From NCBI RefSeq assembly GCF_002813455.1, contig NZ_PHHE01000001.1, forward strand, positions 3,337,001-3,401,000: a DNA stretch of 64,000 nucleotides, in the 5' to 3' direction. The DNA comes from Pseudomonas baetica (lineage in GTDB: Bacteria; Pseudomonadota; Gammaproteobacteria; Pseudomonadales; Pseudomonadaceae). Positions 18,053 through 27,373 of this stretch are shown piece by piece. Positions within the stretch are counted from its first letter, which is position 1; every line of letters starts with the position of its first letter. The position numbers and the translations under genes are program-made. The notes under the pieces were generated by a model. It was given only the letters and a program-made list of their open reading frames with translations. It had not been told where the DNA came from and made no database searches.

Positions 18053-18856
18053 TCAGACCTCGTTAAGCGATTTGGCGGCGTCCAGCGCCGAGCGGCCGCG
18101 CGGGCCGTGGAAGTATTCGTGAATCCAGGCGTCATCAGTTTCCGAAACGACATCGATGGGACCTGCGACCAACACTTTCTTCTGCGCCAGCACCGCCACA
18201 CGGTCGGTGATGGTGTAGAGCGTGTCGAGGTCGTGGGTCACCAGAAACACGCTCAGGCCCAGCGCGTCGCGCAGGGTCAGGATCAGTTGATCGAACTGCG
18301 CCGCGCCAATCGGATCAAGGCCAGCGGTGGGTTCGTCGAGAAACAGAATGTCCGGATCCAGCGCCAGGGCCCGCGCCAGCGCGGCGCGTTTGATCATGCC
18401 GCCGGACAACGACGACGGGTATTTGTCCGCCGCCGACAGCGGCAACCCGGCCAGCGCCAGTTTGACCGCGGCCAGATGCTCGGCATCGTGGCGGCTCAGG
18501 CCGGCGTGTTCGATCAGCGGCAGGGCGACGTTTTCTGTCACCGTCAGCGACGAGAACAGCGCGCCTTTCTGGAACAACACGCCAAAGCGCCGTTCGACCA
18601 GTGAGCGCTCGTGCTCGGACAGGCTCGGCAGATTCTGGCCGAACACTTTGACGCTGCCTTCGCTGGGCCGGCGCAGGCCGACGATGCTGCGCAACAGCAC
18701 CGATTTGCCGCTGCCGGAACCGCCGACCACGGCGAGGATTTCGCCTTTGTACAAATCCAGATCGAGGTTCTCGTGCACGCTCTGGCTGCCAAAGCGATTG
18801 CACAGGCCACGGACTTCGATCACCGCCTCGGCGGGCGCGCGGGGTAGACGACTCAC
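18053..18856 (-). CDS. MlaF-like ABC transporter ATPase
   Basis: Cytoplasmic ATPase for lipid (MCE) transport, 267 aa from a GTG start. Walker A is GGSGSGKS, the signature LSGGM is followed by IKRAALARAL, Walker B is ILFLDEPTAGLD and the H-loop is VTHDLD. The GTG overlaps the permease stop codon (GTGA), the usual coupling in these operons. The longer upstream frame lies within the permease gene and is not used. Confidence 0.92.
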   Translation of the reverse strand: MSRLPRAPAEAVIEVRGLCNRFGSQSVHENLDLDLYKGEILAVVGGSGSGKSVLLRSIVGLRRPSEGSVKVFGQNLPSLSEHERSLVERRFGVLFQKGALFSSLTVTENVALPLIEHAGLSRHDAEHLAAVKLALAGLPLSAADKYPSSLSGGMIKRAALARALALDPDILFLDEPTAGLDPIGAAQFDQLILTLRDALGLSVFLVTHDLDTLYTITDRVAVLAQKKVLVAGPIDVVSETDDAWIHEYFHGPRGRSALDAAKSLNEV

Positions 18857-20001
18857 CAGCCCATCTCCATGAAAAACAGCGCGGCCACCGCGTCGAGCAC
18901 GATCACCACAAAAATCGACTGCACCACGGCGGAGGTGGTGTGGGCGCCGACCGATTCGGCGCTGCCGCTGACCTTGAAGCCTTCCAGGCAACCAATCGCC
19001 GCGATCAGAAAGGCGAAGATCGGCGCTTTCACCAGCCCGACCAGAAAATGTTGAATGCCGATATCCGACTGCAGCAGCGACAGGAACATTGCCGGCGAGA
19101 TATCCAGCGACACCGCGCAGACCACGCCACCGCCGACGATCCCCGAGAGCATCGCCAGAAACGTCAGCATCGGCAGCGCCACCAACATCGCCAGCACCCT
19201 TGGCACCACCAGCAGCTCCATGGGGTCGAGGCCAAGGGTGCGGATCGCGTCGATTTCTTCGTTGGCCTTCATCGAGCCGATCTGCGCGGTGAACGCACTG
19301 GCGGTGCGGCCGGCCATCAGGATCGCCGTCAGCAACACGCCGAACTCACGCAGGAACGAGAAGCCCACCAGGTCCACGGTAAAAATCGTCGCGCCGAAAC
19401 TGGCCAGCACCGTCGCGCCGAGAAACGCCACCACCGCGCCGACCAGAAAGGTCAGCAAGGCCACGATGGGCGCGGCGTCGAGGCCCGTCTGCTCAATGTG
19501 GGCGATCATCGGCGTGATGCGCCAGCGCTTGGGCCGCAACAGGTTACGGGCGATGGTTTCCAGAATCAGGCCGACGAAGCCGAGGAGCTGCAGGGTGTCT
19601 TGCCAGATCGTGTCGACGGCGCGGCCGATGCGCGTCAGCAGTTGCACGCTGACGCTGACTTCCGGCTCCTTGATTGGCACACAGAAATCGGTCAACGACT
19701 GATACACGGTTTGCAGCAACGCGCGGTCGGCGGAGGACAAGGTGCAATCGGGATGTTCGGCGGATTTGCCGAGGCGTTCGGAGCCGAGCAGTTCCACCAG
19801 CAACGACGCGCCGGCGGTGTCGAGGGCGCCGAGGCCATTCAGATCAATCGGCGTGCTGGCGTCGTATTGGCCGTGGAGCTTTTCGCTCAGGCGTTTGAGC
19901 TCGGCGTAATGGGCGAGCGTCCAGTCCCCGGTGACCCGCAGGCGGGCAGGGGTGATCGACGTGTCCAACTGGGCACTGCCTGTCATTGAACTGCTGATCA
20001 T
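18853..20001 (-). CDS. MlaE-like permease with N-terminal STAS domain
   Basis: Inner-membrane permease of an MCE lipid transporter, 382 aa. Residues about 15-115 form a STAS-like domain, which in other systems is the separate protein MlaB. Residues 135-382 form the MlaE/DUF140 permease with about five helices and the conserved glutamate-rich EIDAIRTLGLDP loop near 260. The fusion explains why no mlaB gene follows. First gene of a four-gene operon. A second ATG five codons in is an alternative start. This set is distinct from the classical ttg2/mla operon, which carries other neighbours. Confidence 0.88.
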   Translation of the reverse strand: MISSSMTGSAQLDTSITPARLRVTGDWTLAHYAELKRLSEKLHGQYDASTPIDLNGLGALDTAGASLLVELLGSERLGKSAEHPDCTLSSADRALLQTVYQSLTDFCVPIKEPEVSVSVQLLTRIGRAVDTIWQDTLQLLGFVGLILETIARNLLRPKRWRITPMIAHIEQTGLDAAPIVALLTFLVGAVVAFLGATVLASFGATIFTVDLVGFSFLREFGVLLTAILMAGRTASAFTAQIGSMKANEEIDAIRTLGLDPMELLVVPRVLAMLVALPMLTFLAMLSGIVGGGVVCAVSLDISPAMFLSLLQSDIGIQHFLVGLVKAPIFAFLIAAIGCLEGFKVSGSAESVGAHTTSAVVQSIFVVIVLDAVAALFFMEMGW

Positions 20002-20055
20002 AAGCTCCGTGCTTTTTGGCTGTTTACGCTGGCATACGTAATAGCACGAACCGGA

Positions 20056-21096
20056 TTACTTTTCTTTGACCGCTGTGCTGTCCGTCACTTCAAAGCGCAG
20101 CACGCCGATCACCTGGCCATCCTCGGTCAGCACCCGCACCTGCCACTTGCCCGCCGGGTTGCCGGGGAAATTCTGCTTGTGCGTCCACGCCCGGTAGCCT
20201 TCCTTACGCCCGCCATGGATGTCGAGGGCGATGCGATCGACCTCTTTGCCGTCGAACTGCCAGACGTGATAAATCCGCTCATCGAGGCCGCGCGGCGCGT
20301 TGATCGCGGTGTAGGCGTACAGCCCGCCGTTACGGATCTGCTCGGCACTGACCTCCTCGAGGCTGGCACCAGGGGTGCGATCCTGCAACTGGGTGCTGAT
20401 TGCCACATCGGTCATCCACAGCGTCGCCGGCGGCACCCACGAACGCAGCACCCAGCCGACGCCGCCGATGCCCACCGTGATGCAGAGAATTGCCAGCGCG
20501 TTACGCACAGTGCGGATCGGGAAGATCGACGCCAGGCTCGGGAACGACAACACCACGGCGGTGCCCAGCGCCCATTTGAAACTCTGCGAGGTGGTCAGGT
20601 GCATGATTACCGGCAGCGCGGTGAGCAGGGCGGCGAACAGGGTCAGGGTGTGCAACGCGAGAAACGCCCAGCGTCGTGGCGCCAGCCATTTGTAATAGAG
20701 CGGGTCGACAATCGAGATCAGTGCGGCGATGCACAGCAGGCCAGTGAAAATCAGTTGGCCACTGTTCCAGGTGGTGGTGATGAAGAAGAACGGCAGGACG
20801 AAAAACAGGCTTTCCTGATGGATCATCTGCGTCGCGTAACGCAGCAGCGGCTGGGGGATTTCCCGTTTGAAGATCCGTGTGAACAGCTTGGTCAGGCTGT
20901 TTTCCAGCATCAACCAGATCCAGCTCAGCAGCATGATCGTGGTGATCCAGCTCGCCAGCCCCTGTTGCCGGTCGACCAGGATGAAACTGCCGACCCCGGA
21001 GATGAAACCGCCAAGCGCAATGACCCCGGGATAGCGCTTCATCAGTTCGAGAATGCGCTGGATGATCTGGGGTATTTTTAGCATTTGGCGATTCAC
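20056..21096 (-). CDS. DUF5924/DUF2914 membrane protein
   Basis: 346 aa of unknown function. Six or seven hydrophobic helices fill residues about 20-225 (DUF5924-like). A soluble C-terminal beta domain (about 240-340, DUF2914-like) contains YHVWQFDGKEVDRIAL and a GxWxVRVLTEDG-type ending, placing it outside the membrane. It is 54 bases past the MCE operon's first gene and runs in the same direction, so it may be cotranscribed ahead of that operon. No catalytic motif is seen. Confidence 0.7.
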   Translation of the reverse strand: MNRQMLKIPQIIQRILELMKRYPGVIALGGFISGVGSFILVDRQQGLASWITTIMLLSWIWLMLENSLTKLFTRIFKREIPQPLLRYATQMIHQESLFFVLPFFFITTTWNSGQLIFTGLLCIAALISIVDPLYYKWLAPRRWAFLALHTLTLFAALLTALPVIMHLTTSQSFKWALGTAVVLSFPSLASIFPIRTVRNALAILCITVGIGGVGWVLRSWVPPATLWMTDVAISTQLQDRTPGASLEEVSAEQIRNGGLYAYTAINAPRGLDERIYHVWQFDGKEVDRIALDIHGGRKEGYRAWTHKQNFPGNPAGKWQVRVLTEDGQVIGVLRFEVTDSTAVKEK

Positions 21097-21180
21097 AACA
21101 GTCGTAGGAAAAAACCTCGACAGAGTACCGCCGGCGGGGCGGTGTGGCGAGGCTGCCGGTCAGTAAATTCACCACTCACC

Positions 21181-21270
21181 TGTGGGAGCGAGCCTGCTCG
21201 CGAAGGCGGTGGGTCAGCCGACATTGTTGCCGACTGGCAATCCGTCTTCGCGAGCAGGCTCGCTCCCACA
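21181..21270. repeat. REP pair (GAGCCTGCTCGCGAA class)
   Basis: TGTGGGAGCGAGCCTGCTCG and its inverse complement lie at the two ends, in the gap between the DUF5924 gene and the M16 peptidase gene. Confidence 0.93.
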
Positions 21271-21273
21271 GGT

Positions 21274-22665
21274 TCAGTGTTCGGCTGGCCGGCGGCGGTG
21301 GTGCACACGCCAGCCGATCAGGATGAACAACACCAGACCCAACCCACCCGCACTCAGCCACAACACCTGATCATCACTGATCAACGGCTTCTCGATCCGC
21401 AGATACCCCGGTTGCAGCAACAACTCACGCATGGCCTTGTTCGCGGCTTCCAGCGTCACGCCGTGCAGCTCGCGGGCGGGGTTGGCGAAGCGGCCGTCCT
21501 CGTAGTCGCCCAGCGCGCTCCAGTAGTAATCGGCCAACGCGCTGTTGCCTTGCACCGCCCACGCCTGATGGGCGATGGCGGCTTGTTTGATGCGGGCAAA
21601 GGTGTCCGGGTCGAGGCCGTTTTTCAGCAGGTCGGCCTTGAGGGTTTCCAGTACCTGCTGCGCTTCGGCGACATCATCGCGGTCCAGATCGGCGTTCAGG
21701 CTCATGAAACCGACGCCACCAAACACTTCGCGCTCGGCCCACGGGCCATAGGACAGACCGTGGTTCAGGCGAATCTGCCGGTACAGCGCCCAGTCGAGGT
21801 AGTCCTTGAGGATGTCGAAGGTCTGGTCGTACTGATCGTCCAGCACCGGCTCCGGCACCAGCCAGTGCAGCTTGGCGCTGTCGCCGATAAAACCACGGGT
21901 GAGGGTGCGTTCGTGGGCGGCGCTGGTGCGGATGTCCGGCAGTGGCCGATGTTCGCTGGGTTCGACCGCTTCGAGCGTGCCCCAGGTGCGTTCCAGATAA
22001 GCCGGCAGCAGTTTGTCGAGTTCGCCGACGACAATCAGGCTCATGTTGTTCGGCGCATACCAGGCCTTTCGCACCTTCTCCAGTTGCTCCTGGGTCAGGT
22101 GATCGACCTCCGCGCGTTGCGGGCATTTCAGGCCCAGCTCCACCGCCAGTTGGTTGCTCGCGGTGTGGCCCAGATCCTGACGGTCGAGAAAGCGCTGCAG
22201 CTTGGTGTAATGGCCGCCGTCCTCGCGCTCGACCACGCGTTTGGCGGCGTTGATCGCGTTGTCGTCGATGCGCGTCTGAGTCAGCAGCGCGAGCAGCAGG
22301 TCGAGCACCTTGCGCTGGTTTTTCGCCGGGGCTTCGATGACGAACGTGGTGTCGGCGTTGCTGGTGAAGGCGTTCCACTCGCCGCCGAGCGCTTGCATGC
22401 GTTCTTCGAGGCCGCCTTCGCCCGTGGCGTCGATGCCACTGAACAGCAGGTGTTCGAGCAGGTGCGGCAGCTCCTTTTCGTCGCAGTCAAAATCGTCGAG
22501 ACCAACGCCCACCACCAGCCGGATCGCCACATGCCCGCGTTCAGTGCCGGGCTTGAGCAGCAACTGCAAACCGTTGGGCAGCGCATAGCCTTCGACCTGA
22601 AAACGATCCAGGGCGAAGGAGGGGAATGAACCGAGCAACAGACAGGCGAACAACAGGCAACGCAT
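21274..22665 (-). CDS. membrane-anchored M16 (insulinase-like) metallopeptidase
   Basis: 463 aa. A signal peptide covers residues 1-18 (cleavage near SFA). The peptidase domain has the inverted zinc motif HLLEH near residue 70 and a third-ligand candidate glutamate in VVEREDGG near 142. An inactive M16_C half follows (about 190-380). A C-terminal transmembrane helix (about 432-452) is followed by a basic HHRRR tail, so the enzyme faces the periplasm anchored by its C-terminus. The substrate is unknown. It stands alone between two REP pairs. Confidence 0.82.
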   Translation of the reverse strand: MRCLLFACLLLGSFPSFALDRFQVEGYALPNGLQLLLKPGTERGHVAIRLVVGVGLDDFDCDEKELPHLLEHLLFSGIDATGEGGLEERMQALGGEWNAFTSNADTTFVIEAPAKNQRKVLDLLLALLTQTRIDDNAINAAKRVVEREDGGHYTKLQRFLDRQDLGHTASNQLAVELGLKCPQRAEVDHLTQEQLEKVRKAWYAPNNMSLIVVGELDKLLPAYLERTWGTLEAVEPSEHRPLPDIRTSAAHERTLTRGFIGDSAKLHWLVPEPVLDDQYDQTFDILKDYLDWALYRQIRLNHGLSYGPWAEREVFGGVGFMSLNADLDRDDVAEAQQVLETLKADLLKNGLDPDTFARIKQAAIAHQAWAVQGNSALADYYWSALGDYEDGRFANPARELHGVTLEAANKAMRELLLQPGYLRIEKPLISDDQVLWLSAGGLGLVLFILIGWRVHHRRRPAEH

Positions 22666-22718
22666 AACAGGCTTCCATACGGCTGATTTGGAGATCCGTG
22701 TCGCTATTCAGGCCGCCC

Positions 22719-22781
22719 TTCGCGAGCAGGCTCGCTCCCACATTTGACGCATTTCCCTGTGGGAGCGAGCCTGCTCGCGAA
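22719..22781. repeat. REP pair, tail-to-tail orientation
   Basis: TTCGCGAGCAGGCTCGCTCC then GGAGCGAGCCTGCTCGCGAA after a 15-base gap, in the opposite arrangement to most pairs in this window. Confidence 0.9.
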
Positions 22782-22827
22782 TCTTGAGGCTGAATCAAAG
22801 TTACTGACTGACCTAAGCCCCAGACGT

Positions 22828-24486
22828 TCAAGGCGAATGCGTAATGTCGCTCATATCATCCGCCGCCAGCGCTCCGGTATCTGCCGTTTCCAGCACCACA
22901 TACGCGCTGCCGCAAAACAGCGAATTGAGCCGTCTCATGTCGGCAATCAACTCCAGGTGCAGCGAACTGGTTTCAATACTCTGCACGATCTTGCGTTGCA
23001 AACGGCTGACATGCGCATGAGCCAAACGCCGTTCCTGCGCGCGAAAGCGCCGTTTCTCGCGCAGCAACTGCCGAGCGCTTTCGCGGTCGCTGCTGAGAAA
23101 TACCGAAAGGCCCAACCGCAGGTTGGCGATAAGTTGCTGATGCAGGACGGCCAAATCCTCCAGCCCCTCCTCGGAAAACGAACGACGCTGGGAAGTCTTC
23201 TGCTGCTGAATCTTGCGCAGCATGCGCTCGATCAGGTCGCTGGCCAGTTTCAGGTTGATCGCCAGTTCGATGATCTCCGCCCAGCGTCGACTGTCGTGCT
23301 CGCCGAGGTCCTCGCGGGGCATCTGCGCCAGGTACAGCTTGATCGCGCTGTACAGCGACTCGATGTCATCGGTCAGCCGACGGATTTCCTGGGTGACGGC
23401 GGTTTGCTTGCCGCGCAGCACGTCTAGAGTGGCGTCGAGCATGTTGTCGAGCAGATCGCCCATGCGCAGGGTTTCCCGAGCGGCATTGGCCAGGGCCAGG
23501 CTCGGCGTAACCAGCGCGGTCGCATCGAGATGACGGGGTTTGGCCGTGCCGTTGACCTCCGGCCGCTCCGGCAGCAGCCAGGCGCACAGCCGTGCCATCG
23601 GCCCGACACTCGGCAGCAGGATCAGGCAGCGCGCGGTGTTGTAGAGCAGATGGAAGCCGATGACCATTTCCTGCGGGCTGAAATCGAGGCTGTCGATCCA
23701 GTGCACCAGCGGATCAAGCACCGGAATGATCAGCAGTAGGCCGATCAGTTTGTACAGCAGGCTGCCCAGTGCCACCTGCCGGCCCGCCGCGTTCTGCATG
23801 CTGGTGCTCATGAACGCGAGAATGCCGCTGCCGATATTGGCACCGATCACCAGACCGATCGCCACCGGCAGACTGATCACCGCAGCACCGGCCAGCGTCG
23901 CGGTGAGCAGCACGGCAGCGAGGCTGGAGTAGGAAATCATTGCGAACAGCGCGCCGACCAGGGCATCGAGGAGGATGTCGCCGGTGAGCGAAGCAAAAAT
24001 CACCTTCACGCCTTGGGCGTGGGTGATCGGCGCAGCGGCCTCGACGATCAGTTGCAGCGCAAGAATGATCAGCCCCAGACCGATGCTGACCCGGCCCATC
24101 TGCCCGAGCCGCGTCTGTTTGCGCGACAGAAAGAAAATCACCCCGAGGAAAATCAGCAGCGGCGACAACCACGAGAGATCAAACGTCAGCACCCGCGCCA
24201 TCAGCGCCGTACCGACGTCAGCGCCCAGCATGGTCGCCAATGCCGGCGTCAGCGCCATCAGGCCTTGGCCGACGAAGGAGGTAACGAGCATGGCGGTGGC
24301 GTTGCTGCTTTGCACCATCGCCGTGACGACGATGCCGGCGACAAACGCGAGCCAGCGTTTGGACATGTTCTGGCCAATCACATGGCGCAGATTGGTGCCG
24401 TACACCCGCAGGATGCCGGTTCGGACGATGTGCGTACCCCAGATCAGCAGGGCGACGGCAGAAAGCAGATTGAGCAGGGTGAGCAT
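22828..24486 (-). CDS. Na/Pi cotransporter family protein with PhoU-like domain
   Basis: 552 aa. The N-terminal half has two Na_Pi_cotrans repeats with signature QSSNATAMLVTSF near residue 60 and a second YSSLAAVLLTATLAG near 185. The C-terminal part (about 340-540) is helical and PhoU-like (LLDNMLDATLDVLRG). The protein is an inner-membrane phosphate:sodium symporter or exporter. Length is normal. It stands alone between two REP pairs. Confidence 0.85.
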   Translation of the reverse strand: MLTLLNLLSAVALLIWGTHIVRTGILRVYGTNLRHVIGQNMSKRWLAFVAGIVVTAMVQSSNATAMLVTSFVGQGLMALTPALATMLGADVGTALMARVLTFDLSWLSPLLIFLGVIFFLSRKQTRLGQMGRVSIGLGLIILALQLIVEAAAPITHAQGVKVIFASLTGDILLDALVGALFAMISYSSLAAVLLTATLAGAAVISLPVAIGLVIGANIGSGILAFMSTSMQNAAGRQVALGSLLYKLIGLLLIIPVLDPLVHWIDSLDFSPQEMVIGFHLLYNTARCLILLPSVGPMARLCAWLLPERPEVNGTAKPRHLDATALVTPSLALANAARETLRMGDLLDNMLDATLDVLRGKQTAVTQEIRRLTDDIESLYSAIKLYLAQMPREDLGEHDSRRWAEIIELAINLKLASDLIERMLRKIQQQKTSQRRSFSEEGLEDLAVLHQQLIANLRLGLSVFLSSDRESARQLLREKRRFRAQERRLAHAHVSRLQRKIVQSIETSSLHLELIADMRRLNSLFCGSAYVVLETADTGALAADDMSDITHSP

Positions 24487-24693
24487 GCAGACCCCCTGTA
24501 TTAGCAGCGCCCCAGAGGAGCAAGTTGACGGTGCCGCGCGGTTTCTACGTTGTGATACTTAAGCTGTAGTTGGCTAACGGTCTGGGCGCCAGCATTGCAC
24601 AGCTAAAGTGCTGATTGAAACAAAAGTGTCATGAAAATGGGTTCATGCGTCCACTTGAATCCAACATGTTTCCCGAATGTTGCCCAAAACAAA

Positions 24694-24783
24694 TGTGGGA
24701 GCGAGCCTGCTCGCGAAAGCGGTGGATCAGCCAACATTGTTGTCGACTGACACTCCGTTTTCGCGAGCAGGCTCGCTCCCACA
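24694..24783. repeat. REP pair (GAGCCTGCTCGCGAA class)
   Basis: Inverted units TGTGGGAGCGAGCCTGCTCG and CGAGCAGGCTCGCTCCCACA lie at the ends, between the Na/Pi and TerC genes. Confidence 0.93.
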
Positions 24784-24813
24784 GGGGGTATTGCGTGCGC
24801 CTGGACTACCGGG

Positions 24814-25578
24814 TTATTGGCCCGGAATATCCTTGCGCAGTTTCACCGGATCCTGCTTTTTCTTCTTGGCCATCGCGCCGCGCAGTTTGATGTTGATCGC
24901 TTCAACCGCCAGCGAGAACGCCATGGCGAAGTAGACGTAGCCTTTTGGCACATGCACGTCGAACGACTCGGCGATCAGTACGGTACCCACCACCAGCAGG
25001 AACGACAGCGCCAGCATTTTCAGCGACGGGTGCTTGTCGATGAATTCGCTGATCGTGCCCGCCGCGAGCATCATCACCAGCACCGCAACGATGATCGCTG
25101 CAACCATGACCGGTACGTGCGAGACCATGCCGACAGCGGTGATCACCGAGTCCAGCGAGAACACGATGTCGATGATCGCGATCTGGATGATGGTGTAGAG
25201 GAAGTTGCCGCCCTTGCCGCCAGGCGTTTCTTCGCTTTCGTCTTCGCCTTCCAGCGCGTGGTACATCTCTTGCGAGCTCTTCCACAGCAGGAACAGACCA
25301 CCGAAGAACAGGATCAGGTCGCGGCCGGAGATGCCTTGGCCGAAGACCACGAACAAGTCCGCGGTGAGGCGCATGACCCAGGTGATCGACAGCAGCAACA
25401 GGATCCGCGTGACCATGGCCAGCGCCAGACCGAAGATCCGGGTGCGCTGCTGCATGTGTTTAGGCATGCGGCTGACCAGGATCGAAATCATGATGATGTT
25501 ATCGATGCCCAGAACGATTTCCAGAGCGGTCAGGGTAAAGAAGGCAACCCAGATCTCAGGGTTGGTCAGCCATTCCAT
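24814..25578 (-). CDS. TerC-family integral membrane protein (YgdQ/YoaE-like)
   Basis: 254 aa with about seven transmembrane helices. TerC signatures are LEIVLGIDNIIMI near residue 19 and a mirrored DIVFSLDSVITAVGM near 137, carrying membrane aspartates thought to bind metal ions. Some TerC proteins export manganese and others accompany tellurite resistance genes; no ter genes are near. A Shine-Dalgarno AAGGAA precedes the ATG. It follows the citrate transporter gene but is separated from it by a terminator. Confidence 0.88.
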   Translation of the reverse strand: MEWLTNPEIWVAFFTLTALEIVLGIDNIIMISILVSRMPKHMQQRTRIFGLALAMVTRILLLLSITWVMRLTADLFVVFGQGISGRDLILFFGGLFLLWKSSQEMYHALEGEDESEETPGGKGGNFLYTIIQIAIIDIVFSLDSVITAVGMVSHVPVMVAAIIVAVLVMMLAAGTISEFIDKHPSLKMLALSFLLVVGTVLIAESFDVHVPKGYVYFAMAFSLAVEAINIKLRGAMAKKKKQDPVKLRKDIPGQ

Positions 25579-25603
25579 GTGTATTCCTTTGAGCGATTGT
25601 TAA

Positions 25604-25643
25604 ACCGAAAAAGGTCCGGGCTTCAAACAGCGAAGCCAGGACC
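25604..25643 (-). terminator. Rho-independent terminator of the citrate transporter gene
   Basis: Read on the minus strand: GGTCCTGGCTTC, a 7-base loop, GAAGCCCGGACC, then TTTTT. One mismatch in the 12-bp stem. Confidence 0.8.
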
Positions 25644-25663
25644 CGCAACGGTGAGTCTTGGGC

Positions 25664-26971
25664 TTATAGAGTACTGAACACCGGGAAAGTCCCCAACAGC
25701 AGCGCAGCAATCAGAATGCAGATACAAACCAGGATCGCCCATTTCAGGGTGAAACGCTGGTGGTCACCAAAATCAATACCGGCCAGAGCCACCAACAGAT
25801 AGGTCGATGGCACCAACGGGCTCAGCAAGTGGACGGGTTGCCCGACGATCGAGGCACGAGCCATTTCCACCGCGGTGATCCCGTAGTGGCTGGCAGCCTC
25901 GGCCAACACCGGCAACACGCCATAGTAGAACGCATCATTGGACATGAAGAAGGTGAACGGCATGCTCACCAGCGCCGTGATCACGGCCAGGTACGGGCCA
26001 AGGAAATCAGGGATCACCGCCAACAGGCTCTTCGACATCGCATCGACCATGCCGGTGCCCGACAGGATACCGGTGAAGATACCCGCCGCAAAGATCAGCC
26101 CGACCACTGCCAGCACACTACCGGCGTGAGCCGCGACGCGATCCTTCTGCATTTGCAGGCAAGGATAGTTGACGATCATTGCAATACTGAACGCCACCAT
26201 GAACAACACCGGCAGCGGCAGCAGGCCGGCGATCAAGGTGCACATGAGACCGAAGGTCAGCGCGCCGTTGAACCAGATCAATTTCGGACGACGGGCATCC
26301 GGGAACTGCGACACGCTGATTTCGCTGTGATCGATATCGTCGCCCACCAGGTGCAACTCACCCAGACGCGCACGTTCACGCTTGCCGTAGAAGTAGGCAA
26401 TGATCAGGATCGCCACCACACCGGCGGCCATGGCCGGAATCATCGGTACAAAGATGTCCGAAGGGTCGACGTGCAGCGCACTGGCGGCACGGGCGGTCGG
26501 GCCGCCCCACGGGGTCATGTTCATCACGCCACCGGCGAGGATGATCAGACCGGCCATGATGCGCGGGCTCATGCCGATACGGCTGTACAGCGGCAGCATG
26601 GCGGCCACGCAGATCATGTAAGTGGTCGCGCCGTCACCATCGAGGGAAACGACGAGCGCCAGTACGGCGGTACCGACCGAAACTTTCAGCGGGTCGCCCT
26701 TGACCAGTTTGAGGATCTTGCGCACGGCCGGGTCGAACAGGCCGGAGTCGATCATCAGTGCGAAATACAAAATGGCGAACATCAGCATCACGCCGGTCGG
26801 CGCAAGCTTGGTGATGCCTTCGAGCATCATCGGGCCGATCTTCGGCGCAAAACCACCGAACAGGGCGAACAGGATCGGGATGATGATCAGAGCGATCAGC
26901 GCGGACAGGCGCTTGGTCATGATCAGGAACATGAACGTGATGACCATGGCGAAGCCAAGGAAAGTCAGCAT
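25664..26971 (-). CDS. CitMHS-family citrate:metal symporter
   Basis: Inner-membrane carrier for divalent metal-citrate complexes, 435 aa, about 11-12 helices in two halves. Seen are LVVSLDGDGATTYMI near 106, GGVMNMTPWGGPTARAASAL near 147 and FFMSNDAFYYGVLPVLAE near 335, all typical of CitMHS. It matches PA5476 (citA) of P. aeruginosa. A GGAG Shine-Dalgarno precedes the ATG by 8 bases. No two-component regulator lies beside it here. Confidence 0.88.
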   Translation of the reverse strand: MLTFLGFAMVITFMFLIMTKRLSALIALIIIPILFALFGGFAPKIGPMMLEGITKLAPTGVMLMFAILYFALMIDSGLFDPAVRKILKLVKGDPLKVSVGTAVLALVVSLDGDGATTYMICVAAMLPLYSRIGMSPRIMAGLIILAGGVMNMTPWGGPTARAASALHVDPSDIFVPMIPAMAAGVVAILIIAYFYGKRERARLGELHLVGDDIDHSEISVSQFPDARRPKLIWFNGALTFGLMCTLIAGLLPLPVLFMVAFSIAMIVNYPCLQMQKDRVAAHAGSVLAVVGLIFAAGIFTGILSGTGMVDAMSKSLLAVIPDFLGPYLAVITALVSMPFTFFMSNDAFYYGVLPVLAEAASHYGITAVEMARASIVGQPVHLLSPLVPSTYLLVALAGIDFGDHQRFTLKWAILVCICILIAALLLGTFPVFSTL

Positions 26972-27021
26972 GGGAATACTCCAGGCGTAGCGCGGCTAGT
27001 GGAATGAGCAGATCGTGGGGA

Positions 27022-27102
27022 TCAGCGCAGAACGGGAAGCACGAGACGTACGGGTGGAGTGACAGCGCGGAGGCGGGCTACAGAGGACATCAGAATCACC
27101 AT
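27022..27102 (-). CDS. possible 26-codon leader peptide upstream of the citrate transporter
   Basis: A short frame, ATG to TGA, in the 5' leader on the same strand as the transporter. Its peptide begins MVILMSSVARLRAV and is rich in R, V, P and L. An AACAACAACAA tract abuts its ATG. No Shine-Dalgarno is visible, and conservation is not testable here. Confidence 0.25.
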   Translation of the reverse strand: MVILMSSVARLRAVTPPVRLVLPVLR

Positions 27103-27113
27103 TGTTGTTGTTA
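27100..27113 (-). promoter_or_regulatory. Crc/Hfq-type A-rich target (AACAACAACAA)
   Basis: On the minus strand the leader reads AACAACAACAATGG, matching the AAnAAnAA catabolite-activity motif bound by Hfq/Crc. It lies about 130 bases before the citrate transporter ATG. Confidence 0.45.
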
Positions 27114-27373
27114 ATTGGGCCGCGCGGGCGAGCTATCACGCGCATTGGCCAACCGGTCTGTTGCCGGAAGTGAGGCGATCCTAATGGGGCAACCTTTCAG
27201 CCAGCTTTCGCTGATGAAAGCTTTGAATGAACGGTCAACCGGCCGTCGGAAGCGGCTGGAGTCAATGAAAACGGGGAGCGGAACGAAAAATCAGGCGAAG
27301 ACGCTGTGATCGCAGACACATACGCTTTCAGTTCGGCGCGGCACCGTCCATGGTCACGAATATCAGCTACTGA
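27114..27373. other. intergenic region, no gene recognised
   Basis: No supportable reading frame. It should hold the promoter of the citrate transporter. A CTTTCAGC/GCTGATGAAAG near-palindrome lies around 27197-27224. Confidence 0.4.

Noticed and set aside
18940..19989. 349-codon plus-strand frame over the MlaE-like permease
   Set aside because: Very Q/H/R-rich antisense frame without hydrophobic pattern; shadow of the permease.
21085..22629. 514-codon plus-strand frame over the M16 peptidase
   Set aside because: Antisense shadow rich in R, Q and V, starting in a REP pair; the minus frame has signal peptide, HLLEH and anchor.
25760..27007. 415-codon plus-strand frame over the citrate transporter
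   Set aside because: Antisense shadow with H/R/D-rich composition; no ribosome site.
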